From assembly GCA_947175645.1 (NCBI GenBank), contig CAMWNP010000018.1:1-52616 (forward strand): a stretch of DNA of 52,616 nucleotides, read 5' to 3'. Source of the stretch: an uncultured Porphyromonadaceae bacterium. Its GTDB lineage: Bacteria; Bacteroidota; Bacteroidia; Bacteroidales; Muribaculaceae. Position numbers and translations under genes: made by a program. The notes under the pieces were generated by a model that ran no database searches, had not been told where the DNA came from, and was given only the letters and a program-made list of their open reading frames with translations. Below are positions 9,294 through 18,600 of this stretch, in pieces (within the stretch, counting starts at the first letter, position 1; each line of letters starts with the position of its first letter).

Positions 9294-9590
9294 ATGAAAC
9301 ATCTTGATGAAGTGATCAAAGAATCACGCCCCACCCTTGTGGTATTCCAACATTCAGGCGAAGTGAACGCCGTTGATGAAAACATTGTTTTCGAGGAAGT
9401 CAAATCAAAATATGAAGGTAAGGCTAATGTCATCAGCGTTGACTGCTCACGCAACGGCAGTTACAAGGAGCATTACCGCTTCAATGGCTATCCCACATGG
9501 ATTCTGTTCAAGGAAGGTCAGGAACTGATGCGTGAAGGTGGTAACCGCACGGTGGCTCAAATCGAGGAAATGATTGCCACTGCATTCTGA
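9294..9590 (+). CDS. thioredoxin-fold protein without the CxxC active site
   Basis: The 98-residue cytoplasmic protein keeps a thioredoxin outline: PTLVVFQHSG (strand then active-site turn), ANVISVDCSRN (central strand), FNGYPTWILFKEGQE with the cis-Pro before Thr, and a C-terminal helix. The position where thioredoxin has WCGPC reads HSGE, so it cannot do thiol-disulfide exchange by the usual route. The only Cys (in VDCSRN) lies on the central strand. It may be a binding or chaperone-like variant; its partner is unknown. It stands alone between ispF and a hairpin terminator at 9617-9646. Confidence 0.8.
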   Translation: MKHLDEVIKESRPTLVVFQHSGEVNAVDENIVFEEVKSKYEGKANVISVDCSRNGSYKEHYRFNGYPTWILFKEGQELMREGGNRTVAQIEEMIATAF

Positions 9591-9614
9591 TAAATCCGAT
9601 TTCGTTAAGGAAAT

Positions 9615-10484
9615 TCAGCCGGATGTGAGATCACATTCCGGCTTTTTCTGTCCGGAGATGATGATATGCTTTATTTCAAGAGAGGAGGTGTCATACATGA
9701 CTCGCGCATGATTCCTACGCAGAATCCGGCGGGAGATACATGAGCCGGAATGTTTGTCAATAGTGTCGCGGTAAACGGTGCCGTTACGGTAGACAACACC
9801 GTTTTCTTCCGAGAAAAACTCATCCTCGGCATGAATATGATAGGAGTTTGACTGCGGGTTAAGTGCCCTCAGTTCTCCACGTAGATATTCTCCGTCGGTT
9901 CTGACAAGAATCTGATATGTATTGGCGGTGTCGTTGCGGAAACGGTAATCCAGGTAGTTATATACGATGCTTGTGCCGGTTCCGAAAGGAATCTGACGTT
10001 TGTAATCCGGAAAAAGATCAAGGCCGTCGTGATGATGGTGCTCGGTGATTGTCAATTCCGAGTGCAGTATCATCCAGTGGATGAGATTGGTGAACTGACA
10101 CAGACCTCCGCCGGTGCCACGTGATGGTCGCCCGCCGGCTATGGTGAGTCCCTCCTTATAGCCGCGGTGAGCCGAGTCCTCTCCTACCAGACGCCAGAAC
10201 GAGAAAGTTTCTCCCGGACGGATAATTATTCCCGTGACCTTCGGAGCCGCTATGGAAAGATTGACCGCCTTGTTCTCCTGAAGTTCTGGTTCCGTATTAC
10301 CCAGTTTTCTACGTATCAGGGAGTTATGCCTGTAAACCACAACCGGAAGAGGACGCATGCAGCGCTCCCTCGCAAACCGGCATGACGACAGGATGTCAGT
10401 CAGTTGCCTGAGAAGGATACACTTACGGCGTGATATTTTGAATGTCACAGGCGATATCTGGCAGAACAGTCTTCTTTTCCCCAT
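9615..10484 (-). CDS. VanW family protein
   Basis: The start chosen is the ATG at 10484 (MGKRRLFCQISPVTF), giving 289 residues; the upstream in-frame part is AT-rich and looks intergenic. The VanW core is clear: IIRPGETFSFWRLVG, then GYKEGLTIAGGRPSRGTGGGLCQFTNLIHW, and HHHHDGLDLFPDYKRQIPFGTGTSIVYNYLDYRF. The family occurs in some vancomycin-resistance clusters but is widespread in strains without resistance, and its biochemical role is not known. Here there is no vanHAX neighbourhood, so a resistance role should not be inferred. There is no signal peptide. The gene is convergent with the thioredoxin-like gene and divergent from the next one. Confidence 0.9.
   Translation of the reverse strand: MGKRRLFCQISPVTFKISRRKCILLRQLTDILSSCRFARERCMRPLPVVVYRHNSLIRRKLGNTEPELQENKAVNLSIAAPKVTGIIIRPGETFSFWRLVGEDSAHRGYKEGLTIAGGRPSRGTGGGLCQFTNLIHWMILHSELTITEHHHHDGLDLFPDYKRQIPFGTGTSIVYNYLDYRFRNDTANTYQILVRTDGEYLRGELRALNPQSNSYHIHAEDEFFSEENGVVYRNGTVYRDTIDKHSGSCISRRILRRNHARVMYDTSSLEIKHIIISGQKKPECDLTSG
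9617..9646 (+). terminator. Rho-independent terminator after the thioredoxin-like gene
   Basis: The inverted arms AGCCGGATGTGA (9617-9628) and TCACATTCCGGCT (9630-9642) form a stem with one bulged base, followed by TTTTTC. The stem overlaps the last codons of the convergent VanW gene (stop at 9615-9617), so it is part coding and part signal. Confidence 0.75.
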
Positions 10485-10558
10485 AACAGTGTTACTAAAA
10501 TTGACAAAATTATACATAATATTATTAAAATACAAACCGTCAGGAGTTCATTTTTTAT

Positions 10559-10566
10559 TACCTTTG
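10559..10566 (+). promoter_or_regulatory. candidate -7 box
   Basis: TACCTTTG matches TAnnTTTG exactly, 27 bases before the ATG at 10594. A -33 TTTG at 19-base spacing is not seen, so this is a partial promoter call. Confidence 0.4.
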
Positions 10567-10593
10567 CATAATCTGAAATAAAACCTCTATGTT

Positions 10594-11706
10594 ATGCGAT
10601 CTATTTTGTTCCTGTTTGCTGCTCTGACCGCAATCATCCCCTCCGTAGCCGGAAAAAGAATAATGGTTATAGGCAGTGATGACCGTCAGCCTGTTGCCGG
10701 AGCATCCGTAATGGCTTCTAACGGCTTGATTATCGGGCTTACTGACGCGGACGGCCACCTCGACATTGATTCCCGTAACTGGCCGCTGACTATCAGGTCT
10801 TTAGGATATGAGTCCACACAGGTTGATGCTGAATGTGACACCATCCTGTTGCCCCCCGCCTCGTATGCACTGACTGAAGTGACAGTCAGTCCGGCCGATC
10901 GCCCCATAACCCGCGTCATCACTTTCGCCAGGGAATATTGCACCGGTGCCGAAACTGACACTTTGCAGTTATATAATGAATACATGCTGGAGTATTTCAT
11001 CACTGACGGAAAGGTGAAAGGTTACAGCAAGGGTGACGCCAAAGCACACATGAAAAATGTCAAACGCTATGGAAGAATTGCCCGAAGTAACAGTTCTGAC
11101 AGCATCATGCGTCCCGGTCAAGATGATGAAATCACAATGCTTTCGTTCATCCAACTCATGGCGGATCTGCCTGATGAGAAAATTTCCGAACCCGAACCGT
11201 TCCGTAGAGGCGCCAAAATGATCAACGTCTCCGGAAAATACAGCGACAAAATTATCTTCCGGCGTACTGACAACACCTTTTCCGTTGAAACCGACCCGCT
11301 TGCCGACCATAAGGACCACCGTTGGGAACCCTGGATTTTCAAGATGTTCGGATTTACAATGGATATGCGTGACTTCCGTACCGCTCAGATTTTCCGACGC
11401 AATGAAGCCGGTATCTATGGGGTTGGTGATTTCCTCACCGGAACAACCACTTTCCACGTCATCGGTAAAGGCAAATTGCTCAAAAAAATCATGGGTGTGA
11501 AAAATGAAATCGACATCTATTGTCTGGTTGAACAATATCCGGTTGAAATTGAGCATCTTACAGTGGAAGAATACAAAGAGATGAAAAAAGAGGGAAAAAA
11601 CCGGACGATAGCCTTCCGAAAGCCATCTGACCTTAACCCTTTACTTCCGTCGGTCGCCGGCCTGGTAGACAGAATAGAGGAAGAACTACCCGCTGATACT
11701 AATTGA
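10594..11706 (+). CDS. secreted protein with carboxypeptidase-regulatory-like domain
   Basis: The 370-residue protein has a signal peptide (FLFAALTAIIPSVAG). A beta-sandwich follows at about residues 22-100: KRIMVIGSDDRQPVAGASVM, GLTDADGHLDI, IRSLGYESTQV, LTEVTVSP. This is the CarboxypepD_reg-like (CarbopepD_reg_2) domain found at the start of many TonB-dependent receptors. No barrel or plug follows; residues 110-370 form a soluble domain I do not recognise. Similar Bacteroidetes proteins are annotated only by the N-terminal domain. It lies 6 bases before the HipA-like kinase and could share its transcript. A candidate -7 box TACCTTTG sits at 10559-10566. Confidence 0.78.
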   Translation: MRSILFLFAALTAIIPSVAGKRIMVIGSDDRQPVAGASVMASNGLIIGLTDADGHLDIDSRNWPLTIRSLGYESTQVDAECDTILLPPASYALTEVTVSPADRPITRVITFAREYCTGAETDTLQLYNEYMLEYFITDGKVKGYSKGDAKAHMKNVKRYGRIARSNSSDSIMRPGQDDEITMLSFIQLMADLPDEKISEPEPFRRGAKMINVSGKYSDKIIFRRTDNTFSVETDPLADHKDHRWEPWIFKMFGFTMDMRDFRTAQIFRRNEAGIYGVGDFLTGTTTFHVIGKGKLLKKIMGVKNEIDIYCLVEQYPVEIEHLTVEEYKEMKKEGKNRTIAFRKPSDLNPLLPSVAGLVDRIEEELPADTN

Positions 11707-11712
11707 AAATCT

Positions 11713-12498
11713 ATGGAACTGAGAAAACAGGAATTGACAAGATACATACTCCCCATGCGTGAGGGAGGCTCCCTCCCCGGGCTGGCCGAGGCTGACGACG
11801 GTTTTCGCTACGTGGTAAAATTTCGCGGTGCCGGCCACGGAAGCAAAGCCCTGATTGCGGAACTTGTAGGCGGAATGGTGGCTAAATCACTCGGATTCAA
11901 AGTGCCGGAACTTGTATTTCTGAATGTGGACAGCCGCTTCGGAATTACCGAGCCTGATGAGGAAGTGCAGGATCTGTTGCGTGCAAGCGAAGGGCTCAAC
12001 TTAGGTCTGCATTTTCTTGACCGCTCCGTTGCCATGGATCCTTCCGTGAACCATGTCGACAACCTCACGGCGTCAAAGATTGTGTGGTTAGATGCATTTC
12101 TGACCAATGTTGACCGTACACGCCTGAACACCAATATGCTCATCTGGAATGGAGAACTGTGGCTCATTGACCACGGTGCCTCCCTCTATTTCCATCACTC
12201 ATGGCGTAACCTTGAAAAGGCTGCCCTTGACCCGTTTCCGTATATCCGTAACCATGCCTTGCTCGCTAATGCCACCCTACTGGAGGAGGCCGACAAACTG
12301 ATGCGCCAGGCCATAACTCCCCGTACACTTAACAAAATTGTCGATCTTATTCCCGACGAGTGGCTTATTGCCGAAGGAGACATGGAAAGCCCGGAGGAAA
12401 AGCGTGAGGTATACCGCAGATTCCTCACCGAGCGACTGAAATATTCATCCATCTTTGTTAAACAGGCCATCCATGAACGACAACTCCTTGGTCTATGA
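11713..12498 (+). CDS. HipA-like kinase (HipA_2 type), stand-alone
   Basis: The 261-residue protein resembles the kinase core of HipA but lacks the long N-terminal subdomain. VVKFRGAGHGSKALIAELVGG (residues 34-54) supplies the phosphate-binding Lys and loop; WLDAFLTNVDRTRLNTNML (125-143) matches the HipA catalytic loop, with Asp134 and Asn139; LIDHGA (151-156) stands where the metal-binding Asp is expected. No HipB-like antitoxin is adjacent; the next gene is DUF3037, which starts 26 bases before this stop. Pairing with DUF3037 is a recurring arrangement as I recall it, and the two probably act together. The phosphorylated target is unknown. Confidence 0.82.
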   Translation: MELRKQELTRYILPMREGGSLPGLAEADDGFRYVVKFRGAGHGSKALIAELVGGMVAKSLGFKVPELVFLNVDSRFGITEPDEEVQDLLRASEGLNLGLHFLDRSVAMDPSVNHVDNLTASKIVWLDAFLTNVDRTRLNTNMLIWNGELWLIDHGASLYFHHSWRNLEKAALDPFPYIRNHALLANATLLEEADKLMRQAITPRTLNKIVDLIPDEWLIAEGDMESPEEKREVYRRFLTERLKYSSIFVKQAIHERQLLGL

Positions 12499-12853
12499 GT
12501 ATGCAACGCTCCGTTATGTCCCTGACATAGAGCGTGAAGAATTCATCAACATTGGTTTGTTGATGATGTGTAAGCGTCGCCGCTGGTTCAGGTGTGAAAT
12601 CCATCTCGATGCCGACCGCCTGCACGCACTTGACCCATCGGCCGACTTGGATCTCATCAGCCGTCAGGTGCAGATGTTCCTGCCAGGCTCCAAGGCTCTC
12701 GCCGACTCTCCCGCAGAGGAGCGGTTCAGGTGGTTCACGGCTGTGAAGAGCGCCATGCTTCAGACCTCACGCCCGCACCCCGGTCTGCTCCAGGATGCGG
12801 CTGAACTTGACCCCACTTTTGAAAGACTATATAAAAGACTGGTTACAAAATGA
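12473..12853 (+). CDS. DUF3037 family protein
   Basis: The 126-residue product begins MNDNSLVYEYATLRYVPDIE; the ATG at 12473 is preferred because YEYATLRYVPD is the usual opening of the family, though an in-frame ATG at 12455 exists. EEFINIGLLMMCKRRRWF and LHALDPSADLDLISRQVQMF are further family-like stretches. The function is unknown. Its start lies inside the end of the HipA-like kinase gene and its stop overlaps the ZIP transporter start (ATGA at 12850), so the three are translationally coupled. No toxin or nuclease motif is visible. Confidence 0.8.
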   Translation: MNDNSLVYEYATLRYVPDIEREEFINIGLLMMCKRRRWFRCEIHLDADRLHALDPSADLDLISRQVQMFLPGSKALADSPAEERFRWFTAVKSAMLQTSRPHPGLLQDAAELDPTFERLYKRLVTK

Positions 12854-13629
12854 ACGGACTCGTTTTAGGATTGACACTCCCGTTTTTGGGCACTGCAATG
12901 GGTGCCGCAACGGTGTTTTTGATGAAAAACCGCATACCCGGCCTTGTGCAGAAAGGGCTCACCGGATTTGCAGCCGGAGTGATGGTGGCGGCATCGGTGT
13001 GGTCGCTCCTCATACCCTCGGTGGAGATGACCGGCAAGGAGGGATTCATGAGTATTTTCCCTGCCATAGCAGGTTTTATCGGGGGCATGCTGTTTCTGCT
13101 CATGCTTGACATGATTGTGCCACATCAGCACATTGACAGTAACCAAAGCGAAGGTCCGCGCACCCACCTCTCGAAAACAACGAAATTAGTCTTTGCCGTG
13201 ACACTCCACAACATTCCGGAAGGAATGGCTGTCGGGGCAGTCATGGCTGCCGCAATCGAGCATAATTCTTACGTGCCCATGGCCGGTGTTATAGCCCTTG
13301 CCATAGGCATGGCCATCCAGAACTTTCCTGAAGGGGCGATCGTATCCATGCCATTGCGTGCTGCCGGCAACACACGCCGCAACTCCTTCATAATGGGTGC
13401 GTTGAGCGGAATTGTGGAACCGGTCGGTGCCGTCATAACCATTCTTCTTGCATCATTCATTCTCCCCGCCCTACCCTATCTGCTTGCCCTGGCAGCCGGA
13501 GCCATGATGTACGTAGTCGTTGAGGAACTTATACCGGAAACACAGCAGGGAGAGCACTCAAACATGGGCACAATTGGATTCGCCGCCGGCTTCCTGCTGA
13601 TGATGACACTTGATGTCCTGTTAGGATAA
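12850..13629 (+). CDS. ZIP family metal transporter
   Basis: The 259-residue inner-membrane protein has about eight hydrophobic segments. The ZIP signature helices are present: LHNIPEGMAVGAVMAA (residues about 118-133) and AIGMAIQNFPEGAIVSMPL (about 151-169), whose His, Asn, Pro and Glu residues form the binuclear metal site. A His/Asp loop (DMIVPHQHIDSN, about 86-97) lies in the usual variable region. It probably imports zinc or another divalent metal, like ZupT/GufA proteins. The start ATG overlaps the DUF3037 stop. The overlap suggests shared expression rather than shared function. Confidence 0.93.
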   Translation: MNGLVLGLTLPFLGTAMGAATVFLMKNRIPGLVQKGLTGFAAGVMVAASVWSLLIPSVEMTGKEGFMSIFPAIAGFIGGMLFLLMLDMIVPHQHIDSNQSEGPRTHLSKTTKLVFAVTLHNIPEGMAVGAVMAAAIEHNSYVPMAGVIALAIGMAIQNFPEGAIVSMPLRAAGNTRRNSFIMGALSGIVEPVGAVITILLASFILPALPYLLALAAGAMMYVVVEELIPETQQGEHSNMGTIGFAAGFLLMMTLDVLLG

Positions 13630-13661
13630 CAGTTGGCATATACAAAAAATCAGTTCATGAC

Positions 13662-13692
13662 TTGGAGAACCACAACTTTTATAGTAACTTTG
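13662..13692 (+). promoter_or_regulatory. Bacteroidetes-type promoter of the KAP/helicase unit
   Basis: TTGG (13662-13665), 19 bases, then TAACTTTG (13685-13692) match the -33/-7 consensus. The ATG of the KAP gene follows 31 bases later. This makes the two genes a transcription unit of their own, separate from the ZIP transporter upstream. Confidence 0.75.
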
Positions 13693-13723
13693 CTAAAATA
13701 GTTTCATCCAAGCCGCATACACC

Positions 13724-15640
13724 ATGAACGATTATAAAAATTTTCCGAAAAAATCATCATTATCTGATACCCCCCTTGAACTTCCGAACAATGACTTCGG
13801 TACGGACAAATATGTGAAAGGGCTTGTCAACTTCATCGAACGTTCTGCCGCTCCTATTACCATCGCTCTCAAAGGAGAATGGGGAAGTGGAAAAACATCA
13901 CTAATGAACCGTCTGCATAATGACCTTTGTTCGGAAAACAAAAATTTCATAGGGGTAAAAATCAACACATGGGAATATTCCATGCTGGCGACTCCGGAGG
14001 AAACAGTGGTGAAAATCATAATCCAACTGGTCCGTTCGCTTTCCAATAATGATCCCAGCACCTCGGAAAAACTGAAGAACTTCACTAAAACGGCAATCAA
14101 CTTCGTGTATCGAGGCACACGTGAATGGGGTAAGAAACAGATTCCCTTTGCTGATTATGCCATAGAGGCTCTCGGGGTACCTACAGAGATTTTCTCAGGA
14201 CAGGGAACCCCTGAAAACATATCACTCTCGGATCTACGCATAGCGTTGACCAATGCCATTGCCAAAACGCTGAGTGAAAAAAATAAAAATGGTATAATCG
14301 TATTTGTCGATGACCTCGACCGTCTTAATCCACCCCTGGCGGTGCAGATTCTGGAACTGCTAAAAAACATCTTCACCCTCGACAACTGCATATTCATCCT
14401 TGCCATCGACTATGAGGTGGTAGTGAAAGGTCTGGAACCTAAGTACGGTCCGTACAAGCCGGAAAACGACCGGGAGTTCCGCTCCTTCTTCGACAAGATA
14501 ATTCAGGTGCCGTTCTCTCTTCCCGTTGGTAATTATGACCCGATCAATTTCGTCCTCGACTCACTGATGGAGATTGATTTCATCAATACCTCTGAACGCC
14601 ACATGACACGCTTCAAGCAGTCTATAGAAAAGATAGTCAATTATTCCGTGGGAAAGAATCCACGTGCCATAAAACGTCTGATCAACACACTCTCGCTGCT
14701 AAACTGCATATCACAATACTCGGATCAGAATCAGAACACTCCTGATTATAAGTTGATTAACTTTGCTATTGTATCATTGCAGGTGTGCTATCAGAAGATA
14801 TATGACATGCTGTCAATCAATCCCGACTTTGACCGTTGGGACGTTACCATAGCCGCGAAGTTGGGAGTGCACAACGCTGTTGATAGTGAAGAATTGAACG
14901 GTGATACCATCCTCGACGCTCTATGCGAAAAAGAGATCTTCTATGACCAGCACCACTCAGACATTCTCGGACTTATACGTATAATCAAAGAATGTGCTCT
15001 GGAGATTGACCGCAGTAACCCTGACAAGATAGTCCGGGATCTGATGAGGAGTTCATCGGTGACAAACGTGTCAAATTCGGAATCAGTGGGTTATAACAAC
15101 AGGGAAATCATCAACCGTCTGCATAGCAACGTTGCGACATTTATCAAACGTAACCGTCCTGAAATTGACCTGAAGCCGAAGCGAAACACCGGTAATGGCG
15201 GATTCATAATAACCTTGGACAATAACACTAAATCGCATGTAGTGTTCAGTCTGAGCGAGGATGAATTACTTACATTAGGAATAACACTGGGTGTGAAGAA
15301 CGGTCGGCCGGAACGCCTTGCCAATCAGCCATTTTCCATGGTTATGAATGACGATGCCGTTCAACAGGTGATTGAACCGATGCATCATGTAGTGAAAGAA
15401 TACACTTCATCAGGACTGATTCACCCCGTATCATTATTCAACGGTGAAACCTACACGGATATAGTGGAAGAATACAAAGTCCGTGAGGATGAATTATGGG
15501 ACTCCATCTCCGGTGATCTTTCCTACCGACTCAAAGTGAATTCTGTGACTGACTATGAGGACACTCGTATGGTCAGAACTATAAGCGACCTCATAATAGC
15601 CGCTTATGATATGAACAATCGTGCTTTGAAAATAAAGTAG
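13724..15640 (+). CDS. KAP-family P-loop NTPase
   Basis: The 638-residue protein carries a KAP NTPase domain. The opening LELPNNDFGTDKYVKGLVNFIE is the usual lead-in, GEWGSGKTSLMNRL (residues 51-64) is the Walker A loop, INTWEYS follows, and IIVFVDDLDRLNPPLAVQILELLK (191-214) holds Walker B and the sensor region. CIFILAIDYEVVVKGL completes the core. Many KAP proteins have membrane helices inserted between the Walker motifs; none is seen here, so it should be cytoplasmic. Residues 300-638 match nothing I know. It ends 13 bases before the giant helicase gene and shares its promoter. KAP NTPases occur in several anti-phage systems (for example QatA), so a regulatory or sensing ATPase role is a reasonable guess. 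Confidence 0.88.
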   Translation: MNDYKNFPKKSSLSDTPLELPNNDFGTDKYVKGLVNFIERSAAPITIALKGEWGSGKTSLMNRLHNDLCSENKNFIGVKINTWEYSMLATPEETVVKIIIQLVRSLSNNDPSTSEKLKNFTKTAINFVYRGTREWGKKQIPFADYAIEALGVPTEIFSGQGTPENISLSDLRIALTNAIAKTLSEKNKNGIIVFVDDLDRLNPPLAVQILELLKNIFTLDNCIFILAIDYEVVVKGLEPKYGPYKPENDREFRSFFDKIIQVPFSLPVGNYDPINFVLDSLMEIDFINTSERHMTRFKQSIEKIVNYSVGKNPRAIKRLINTLSLLNCISQYSDQNQNTPDYKLINFAIVSLQVCYQKIYDMLSINPDFDRWDVTIAAKLGVHNAVDSEELNGDTILDALCEKEIFYDQHHSDILGLIRIIKECALEIDRSNPDKIVRDLMRSSSVTNVSNSESVGYNNREIINRLHSNVATFIKRNRPEIDLKPKRNTGNGGFIITLDNNTKSHVVFSLSEDELLTLGITLGVKNGRPERLANQPFSMVMNDDAVQQVIEPMHHVVKEYTSSGLIHPVSLFNGETYTDIVEEYKVREDELWDSISGDLSYRLKVNSVTDYEDTRMVRTISDLIIAAYDMNNRALKIK

Positions 15641-15653
15641 CAATCATAAAGCA

Positions 15654-18600
15654 ATGTCATTCTGGCGAAAAATAATAGAAGGCTTCAAGAGCACTGAAAG
15701 TGAGACTGCTCCCACTGAAAGGAATGATTCCTTGGTAGAAGAACTGTCTGTCGCGCCTGGATCGGTAGAACTCGCCTACGTTGATGTTGAGGTTGGGAAT
15801 GATAGGAAAATCCATGACATAGGCGCACTTAAAGAGGATGGCTCGGAGTTTCACGAACCGGACAAAAACGGTCTGATGAAATTCCTTGACGGTACCGGGT
15901 ATTTATGTGGTCATAATATTGTCCATCATGACGTACAATATCTTTTAGGGAAAGAAGAAAAATCTCCGTGGACATTGGTTGACACCCTGTTTATGTCGCC
16001 TATTCTTTTTCCTGAGCGACCCTACCATCGGTTGGTGAAAGATTACAAACTGATCTCTGACCAGATGAACAATCCGCTGAATGACTGTAAACTGACCCGT
16101 GAATTACTTCATGACGAGATAAATAAATGGAACACGCTACCTGCAGAAATAAGGTTGATCTTTGCAACACTGCTAAAGGGTAAACCAGAATTCGAAGGAT
16201 TTCTCAGATTGGTAAAAGCAGAGTATGCCGTCAGCGAACTTACCCAACTTATACGAAAGCATTTCCATGGTAAGATTTGCAGTAACGCTGATATAGAAAC
16301 TATTATTGGCACCTGTTCCACCGAACTCACCTACGCTCTTGCTCTAATTGACACGGAACATAATTCCATCACTCCGGGATGGGTCCTGCACAACTACCCT
16401 CACGTAGAATACATTGTGAAGCAATTGCGTCTGACGCGGTGCAGCCAGGGGTGCGACTACTGTAACAAACAACTGGACACACACCGTAACCTGAAACTTT
16501 TTTTCGGTTACGATGAATTCAGGACATACGAAGGTGAACCTTTGCAGGAAAAGGCGGCTGAAGCGGCCGTCGGAGGAAAATCACTTTTAGCAGTTTTTCC
16601 AACCGGTGGAGGCAAGTCTCTTACTTTCCAATTGCCGGCACTTATGGCGAATCGTGCCGTACATGGACTGACGGTGGTAATATCACCTCTCCAATCACTT
16701 ATGAAGGATCAGGTTGATAATCTTGCGGACAGAGGTATAACAGAAGCCGTCACCATCAACGGATTGCTTGACCCTATAACCCGTGCGCTCTCCTTACAGC
16801 GAGTACAGGATGGTGAGGCATCATTATTATATATTGCCCCTGAAATGTTGCGTTCAAAAACCATTCAGCGCATACTGCAGACACGCAACGTCGTGCGGTT
16901 TGTCATTGACGAGGCTCACTGTTTTTCATCGTGGGGACAAGATTTCAGGGTGGATTATCTCTATATAGGCAAATTCATCCGTAAATTACAGAGTCTAAAG
17001 AAATCTAAACAGCCGATTGCCGTTTCATGTTTTACCGCGACAGCCAAACAAAAGGTTATACAGGACATATGCGATTATTTTCGGCGTGAGTTACACCTTG
17101 AACTGGAACTATTTGCTTCAGGTGCTTCGCGCTCAAACCTGCGTTACTCAGTAATTCATGTAGAAAATGAAAGTGAAAAATATTCACGTTTACGCGATTT
17201 AATATCAGTGGCTGACTGTCCCACGATAGTTTATGTATCCCGAACCAAACGCACCTTTGAACTTGCTGCTAAACTGAGCAAAGACGGATATCGAGCACTA
17301 CCGTTTAACGGTAAGATGGAGTCAGAAAAGAAAATAGCCAATCAAGAGGCTTTCATGAACGACAATGTCAGAATCATTGTGGCAACATCTGCTTTCGGAA
17401 TGGGTGTAGACAAAAGTGATGTGGGTTTGGTGGTGCATTACGACATATCCGATTCACTGGAAAACTACGTTCAGGAGGCGGGACGTGCGGGACGTGACCC
17501 ACGGTTGAACGCACGTTGCTTCGTGCTTTATTCCGATGATGACCTTGACAAACATTTCATACTTCTGAACCAAACCAAATTAAGTCTGAGTGAAATTCAA
17601 CAGGTATGGAAAGCGGTGAAAGATCTTACAAGGAAGCGTAACAACATAAGTTGCTCAGCATTGGAAATAGCACGTCAGGCAGGATGGGACGATTCTGTCT
17701 CTGATATTGAGACGCGTGTCAGAACAGCACTCTCGGCACTCGAGCAAAATGGATACATTGAACGTGGAGACAACATCCCTCATGTATATGCCACCGGAAT
17801 CTCTGTCAAAAATATTGACGAAGCGAGAAAGCGTATCTCGGAATCTGTGTTGTTTGAATCGGAAGAGATCGAAAATGCCGTCAGGATTATCAAATCACTG
17901 ATTTCTCAGAAATATATTGCCATGGCACAGGCTGATGAGGCTGAGTCTCGTGTGGACTATCTCGCTGATATCCTGGGTATGCAGAGAAAAGAGGTCGTAT
18001 CCGTTGTAACACGTATGAGACAGGAAGGAATCCTTGCTGACAACCGTGAAATATCAGCCTATCTTTCTGATGCCGGTGACTCAGAAAGAAAATCAAATAC
18101 GCTGCTCGAACGGTTTGCTCGCCTTGAACGTTTCATACTGAATCATATTCCTGACGAATCCCTGCGTATTTCGTGCAAGCAATTTAATGAAAATGCGGTA
18201 AATGATGGCATTACAACTTCGCGTGAAAAAGATATCCGAACTCTGATTTATTTTCTTACTGTTACAGGCTACACCCATAAAACTGAAGATTCCGGACATA
18301 ATCTGGAACTTAAACGTCAGGCTGACATGGAGGTAATTCTGCGGCGTTTTGAAAAGCGTCTTGAAATATGCCGCTTCGCCTTGCCATGGCTTTATAAAAT
18401 GACTGCCGACGCGGTGCCGGGAACGGCAATTCAGTTCTCTATCGTTGAACTCCTCAACGATATTAATAAGGAAAACCACACCATATTTGGCATCACCGAT
18501 GACATTCGACTGGAAGATGTTGAGGAAGCGCTCCTTTACATGTCAAAGATTGGCGCCCTTAAACTTGAAGGTGGTTTCCTTGTGTTGTATAACGCTATGA

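Noticed and set aside
9615-10484. Glycopeptide-resistance locus based on the VanW gene
   Set aside because: VanW proteins are widespread outside resistance clusters and no vanH, vanA or vanX homologue is present.
11118-11556. Long minus-strand frames across the carboxypeptidase-regulatory-like gene
   Set aside because: The plus-strand frame has a signal peptide and a clear domain; the antisense frames have neither.
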